NCBI GenBank assembly: GCA_948852375.1
Contig: CAQOYX010000032.1
Coordinates: forward strand, 3,084-16,849
Source: an uncultured Clostridia bacterium
Lineage (GTDB): Bacteria; Bacillota_A; Clostridia; TANB77; CAG-508
Direction: 5' to 3'
DNA: 13,766 nt
Shown here: positions 10,959 to 13,766 of the stretch, piece by piece
Numbering within the stretch: position 1 is the stretch's first letter
How the letters are laid out: every line of letters starts with the position of its first letter
The notes under the pieces: model-generated
What the model saw: the letters and a program-made list of their open reading frames with translations, nothing else
The model's database searches: none
What the model was told of the DNA's origin: nothing
Made by a program: the position numbers and the translations under genes

Positions 10959-12473
10959 TTATCTACTCATATCTTCCATAGAAATGCTTTTATCAACTTG
11001 ATGTAATTGTTCTAATTGTTTTTCAGTAATGTTTATAACCTTACCACAACAGGGTTTAAAATCTTTATTTCCATAAACTAACCAAATAATATTTTCTCTT
11101 TTTAAATCCTCTTTTGGCATAGTTCCAGGACAAGGATAGCCATCAGTAAAAACAATTTTGTTTATTTCTCTTTTTTTAGTAAATGATCTAACTGCTAAAT
11201 CCCAATCTTCTGTCCATGCTGAATTTCCTCTAGCTCCTCTAGGTATCGTAAAATTATCTATATCTCTTACATTTTTTATATCTACCAGTCCCCAAAATTG
11301 CTCGTTAAAACATCCTACTCTTAATTTTGATTGTTCTAATAATGGTTTTAGTTGTCTTAAAAATGATTTTACTAATTCTAAATCTACTGACCCAGAAACA
11401 TCAATCATAACTTCTGTTTCTGCATCATCTTCTATATCATTTTCTTCTAATCTATATGCATAATTATTTTCTGCAATGGAACGCCTTTGACTCCAAATTG
11501 TTTCACTCTTTTCTATTTCTTTGCGTATTAGAAGTTTCCAATCAATTTCTTCTTTGCTTTTTCCTATATTTCCTAATTCTATTTTTCCTTTATCAGTATT
11601 TCGTATATCTTTTTCAGTTTTCTCGCGTCTAGATTTGAATTTTTCTCTTTTTTCTTTTCTATTATCTTCAAATTCTCCTCTTTCATCAAAATCTATATCT
11701 GTCTGTTCTTCTTCAGTTGGCTCTTGTTCTTGTTTCTCTACTTGTCTTTGTGAATTCTTATCTTGTCTTTGTCCTTTCTTCCCAGAATTTTGCTGTTCTT
11801 TAAATGCTTCTTCCCATAAACTATGGTCATCTCCTTGATTTTTACCTTCACCTGAATTTTGATTTTCAGTTTGTTCTGAATTTTCATTATCGCCATTTTG
11901 TTCGTTATCTTGTTCTTGATTTTGCTCATTCTGTTGTTTATCATCTTGCCCATCGCTCTGTCCATTCTCTTGCTTATTATTTTGTTCCTGTTCTTGTCCA
12001 TCTCCTCGTTCTTGGTTTTGATTATTATTTTGTTCTTGCTCTTTTTTTTCTTTTTCTTGTAATAATTTTTGATAAAATTCTTCTGCTGAATAATCTAATG
12101 CTTCTGGCATATTTACATATCCTTCTTTAATTGTAAATCCATCTCTTTCTAAATTAGCATTTATAATAGCATCAGTCGCTATGTTCCAAAGTTCTGGATC
12201 TCTTTTTACTCCACTTTTATCCTTTAATCTAAACATGTGCATAAATTTTATATGCATTATTTCATGTGCTATTGTAAATAATCTATCATTTTCGCTTAAG
12301 TCTGCAAAATAGTTAGGATCAACATATATATTTTTGCCATCAGTTGCTGCTGTATGATATTTTAGATTGTCTTTAAATTCAATATTAGCTACAGCTATTT
12401 CACTACCAAATCTAGGATATTTTGCTAGCATTTTTCTCTTTACATCATAAATCAAATCTGTATTAGCAATCAT
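10959..12473 (-). CDS. Metallopeptidase-like/VWA-like protein (DUF2201/COG3864 type) with Gln/Asn-rich linker
   Basis: The 504-aa protein has an N-terminal zincin-like domain with HEIMH at 70-74 (FTIAHEIMHIKFMHM), preceded by a YVDPNYF strand. A very polar linker follows (about 143-258), dominated by Gln, Asn, Glu, Asp and Gly. The C-terminal domain (about 305-504) is VWA-like, with the metal-binding motif DVSGS at 358-362 and a TDGYP strand at 443-447. This order is that of the DUF2201/COG3864 proteins, which are coupled to MoxR AAA+ ATPases. The partner ATPase gene lies directly upstream. Ribosome binding site AAGGAG precedes ATG 12473. Such pairs are thought to act as chaperone or remodelling modules; a phage target is unknown. 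Strong on domains, open on function. Confidence 0.85.
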   Translation of the reverse strand: MIANTDLIYDVKRKMLAKYPRFGSEIAVANIEFKDNLKYHTAATDGKNIYVDPNYFADLSENDRLFTIAHEIMHIKFMHMFRLKDKSGVKRDPELWNIATDAIINANLERDGFTIKEGYVNMPEALDYSAEEFYQKLLQEKEKKEQEQNNNQNQERGDGQEQEQNNKQENGQSDGQDDKQQNEQNQEQDNEQNGDNENSEQTENQNSGEGKNQGDDHSLWEEAFKEQQNSGKKGQRQDKNSQRQVEKQEQEPTEEEQTDIDFDERGEFEDNRKEKREKFKSRREKTEKDIRNTDKGKIELGNIGKSKEEIDWKLLIRKEIEKSETIWSQRRSIAENNYAYRLEENDIEDDAETEVMIDVSGSVDLELVKSFLRQLKPLLEQSKLRVGCFNEQFWGLVDIKNVRDIDNFTIPRGARGNSAWTEDWDLAVRSFTKKREINKIVFTDGYPCPGTMPKEDLKRENIIWLVYGNKDFKPCCGKVINITEKQLEQLHQVDKSISMEDMSR

Positions 12474-12521
12474 TTACATGTTTCTCCTTCCTCAAAATTA
12501 ACTACAACAATTTTATCATAA

Positions 12522-13766
12522 TTAATATCTTTCATCTTCTTCATTTATAGATTCTTTAGAATCTCTTGTTAAATATGAACTATACATTTGCCCTATATCT
12601 GTATATTTAGCTATTCCATCACTTGCATATTCTTTTGTTTCTTTTCCAGTATGTAATGATAAAGACATTTCTTGTAGTTCGCTTATTTTTTCCATTTTTC
12701 TTTCATCATTTCCAGCCCAGTAGATATCAAATACTTCCAAATATTCTGGATCACAATGCTTTCTTATAAATTCTCTACAAGATTCAACTTGTGTTTCATC
12801 TGCTGTTATCAATGCTGTCATATAGGCAAACCTTTCACTTATGTCTCTCGGTAAATCTGCTTGTGTATATCCTTCTCCCATTCCCTTTGTTACTTCTTCT
12901 GGTGTTAATGTTGGAAGATTATAAAAATCAAAAAATTCTGCTGACCATTCTTCTCTAAGTTTTGAACTTATTGACCTTTGTATTATATCTTCTACATCTT
13001 TTCCTTCATATTTTCCTGTTTCTAAATTTCTCTCAAAATTATATAAAGTATTTGAAATTGATGTCCAACCACGAGGATCGTTTGTTCTTCCTTTACATCC
13101 ATTTCTGTCTAAATGTTCTTCTCCTACATCTGGCTCTTCATAGAAATATCCTATGTCTTGTATATCTTCGCTTTTTCCAGAGTTGTTGTATTTTGATAAC
13201 ATATATCCTATTACTGATGGATGTATTTTTTGTGGAATTGCATATTCTGTTATCCATTCTCCTACTTTTGGCTCCATATCTAATATATGGTCAAATCTTT
13301 TTTCTAGTGGCTCTGCTAGGTCTTCTGCTACACTTGAATATTTCTTTTGATTTCCTGTTGCTACAACTACTACATTGTCTGGTAATTTTAGTCCTTTCCC
13401 TATCTCTACCATTCTATTTAATACTAATGTATATACTAAACTTTGAACTGCTGGCTTTACATTTAAAAGCTCATCTAGCATTATTACAACTTTTTTATCA
13501 CTATCTTTTGACCTTTCATATACTGTATCTGCTATATCGTATATGCTTTGTATATTTTCTTCTATTTGTTTTTTCTCCTCTTCTGTTGCTTCTTGCATAA
13601 TAGCAGTTTTTGCAAAATCCGGTGGTATGCTTTGCCCTGTTTGTAAGTTGACTGACCCTACTACTTTTTCTGGGAACATATTATTTGTTAATTTCATATA
13701 AATCAAGTCTGGATACAATGTTTTTATTCTTTCTGTTTTTCCTATTCCAGATGGTCCTCTTAATAA
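12522..13766 (-). CDS. MoxR-type AAA+ ATPase, N-terminus cut off by window edge
   Basis: The frame is open to the window edge, with 414 residues visible and the start outside. The first visible residues are LLRGPSGIGKT, a full Walker A (residues 4-11 of the visible part). Walker B VVIMLDEL (93-100), sensor-1 VATGN (135-139) and an Arg-finger-like LEKRFDH (154-160) follow in order. A TTG at 13718 lies inside the ATPase domain, downstream of Walker A, and is not the start. The C-terminal half is an additional mostly helical region (RGWTSISNTLYNFERNLETG; YMTALITADETQVESCREFIRKH) of unknown role. The MoxR-plus-VWA arrangement with the next gene (48 bases away) indicates a joint complex in which the ATPase remodels a target presented by the VWA partner. 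Confidence 0.88.
   Translation of the reverse strand, partial: LLRGPSGIGKTERIKTLYPDLIYMKLTNNMFPEKVVGSVNLQTGQSIPPDFAKTAIMQEATEEEKKQIEENIQSIYDIADTVYERSKDSDKKVVIMLDELLNVKPAVQSLVYTLVLNRMVEIGKGLKLPDNVVVVATGNQKKYSSVAEDLAEPLEKRFDHILDMEPKVGEWITEYAIPQKIHPSVIGYMLSKYNNSGKSEDIQDIGYFYEEPDVGEEHLDRNGCKGRTNDPRGWTSISNTLYNFERNLETGKYEGKDVEDIIQRSISSKLREEWSAEFFDFYNLPTLTPEEVTKGMGEGYTQADLPRDISERFAYMTALITADETQVESCREFIRKHCDPEYLEVFDIYWAGNDERKMEKISELQEMSLSLHTGKETKEYASDGIAKYTDIGQMYSSYLTRDSKESINEEDERY

Noticed and set aside
11738..12001. Lys/Ile-rich 87-codon minus-strand frame inside the VWA-like gene
   Set aside because: It is the shifted reading of the CAA/AAT/GAA-rich linker; composition follows from the repeat, there is no ribosome binding site, and the overlapping gene is certain.
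12962..13600. Long plus-strand open frame (212 codons, Leu/Phe-rich) opposite the MoxR gene
   Set aside because: It is the antisense of a clear AAA+ ATPase; the hydrophobic composition comes from complementing an A-rich coding strand, and no ribosome binding site supports it.
1..13766. CRISPR arrays, insertion sequences, attachment sites and recoded stop codons
   Set aside because: No regularly spaced direct repeats, transposase or terminal inverted repeats were seen; TAA, TAG and TGA all end real genes and Trp is TGG, so the standard code holds.

Overview
The window is very A+T-rich (roughly a quarter G+C by eye). It uses strong AGGAGG-type ribosome binding sites, some TTG starts and the standard code (TAA, TAG and TGA all serve as stops). 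Almost every gene lies on the minus strand, closely packed and often overlapping. With an ERF annealing protein, an SMC-like ATPase, an SSB, a Gp3-like recombination directionality factor, a CHC2-finger primase-like protein and many small unknown proteins, this points to the replication/recombination region of a temperate phage (or integrative element) of a low-GC Firmicute, probably a Clostridia relative. No tRNA, rRNA, CRISPR array, insertion sequence, structural phage gene or integrase is visible.

Layout, in minus-strand reading order (right to left). (1) 13766-10959: a MoxR-type AAA+ ATPase (cut by the window edge), then a metallopeptidase-like/VWA-like protein with a long Gln/Asn/Glu-rich linker; this is a classic ATPase-VWA pair. 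(2) 10955-10909: a long perfect inverted repeat that terminates both this pair and the only plus-strand gene (10507-10911), which has its own extended -10 promoter and looks like a moron. (3) 10345-10110: a promoter, a roughly 220-nt strongly structured leader RNA with alternative pairings, and an intrinsic terminator ahead of the next operon. (4) 10029-8346: a DUF4313-like protein, a small acidic protein and the RDF-like protein, closed by a terminator whose 5' arm is coding. (5) 8295-5279: a small membrane protein, an unknown 197-aa protein, an ERF annealing protein and a Rad50/SMC-like ATPase with a CxxC zinc hook. (6) 5222-4215: a ribosomal protein bS6 homologue, a small unknown protein and SSB, echoing the chromosomal rpsF-ssb arrangement, then a hairpin terminator. 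(7) 4123-3142: a small membrane protein and a PAPS-reductase-like ATP pyrophosphatase with its own promoter and an 8-bp leader hairpin. (8) 3057-1: an unknown protein, a degenerate N6-adenine methylase-like protein, a CHC2/Toprim-like primase split by a frameshift, an unknown basic protein and a partial unknown gene.

Working together (inference): SSB, ERF and the SMC-like ATPase would form a single-strand annealing recombination set. The primase-like and methylase-like proteins would act on the element's DNA, and the RDF-like protein would steer excision by a serine integrase encoded elsewhere. The most unusual items are the element-borne bS6 next to ssb, the structured leader RNA, the frameshifted primase, the self-contained plus-strand gene, and a run of genes ending in alanine.
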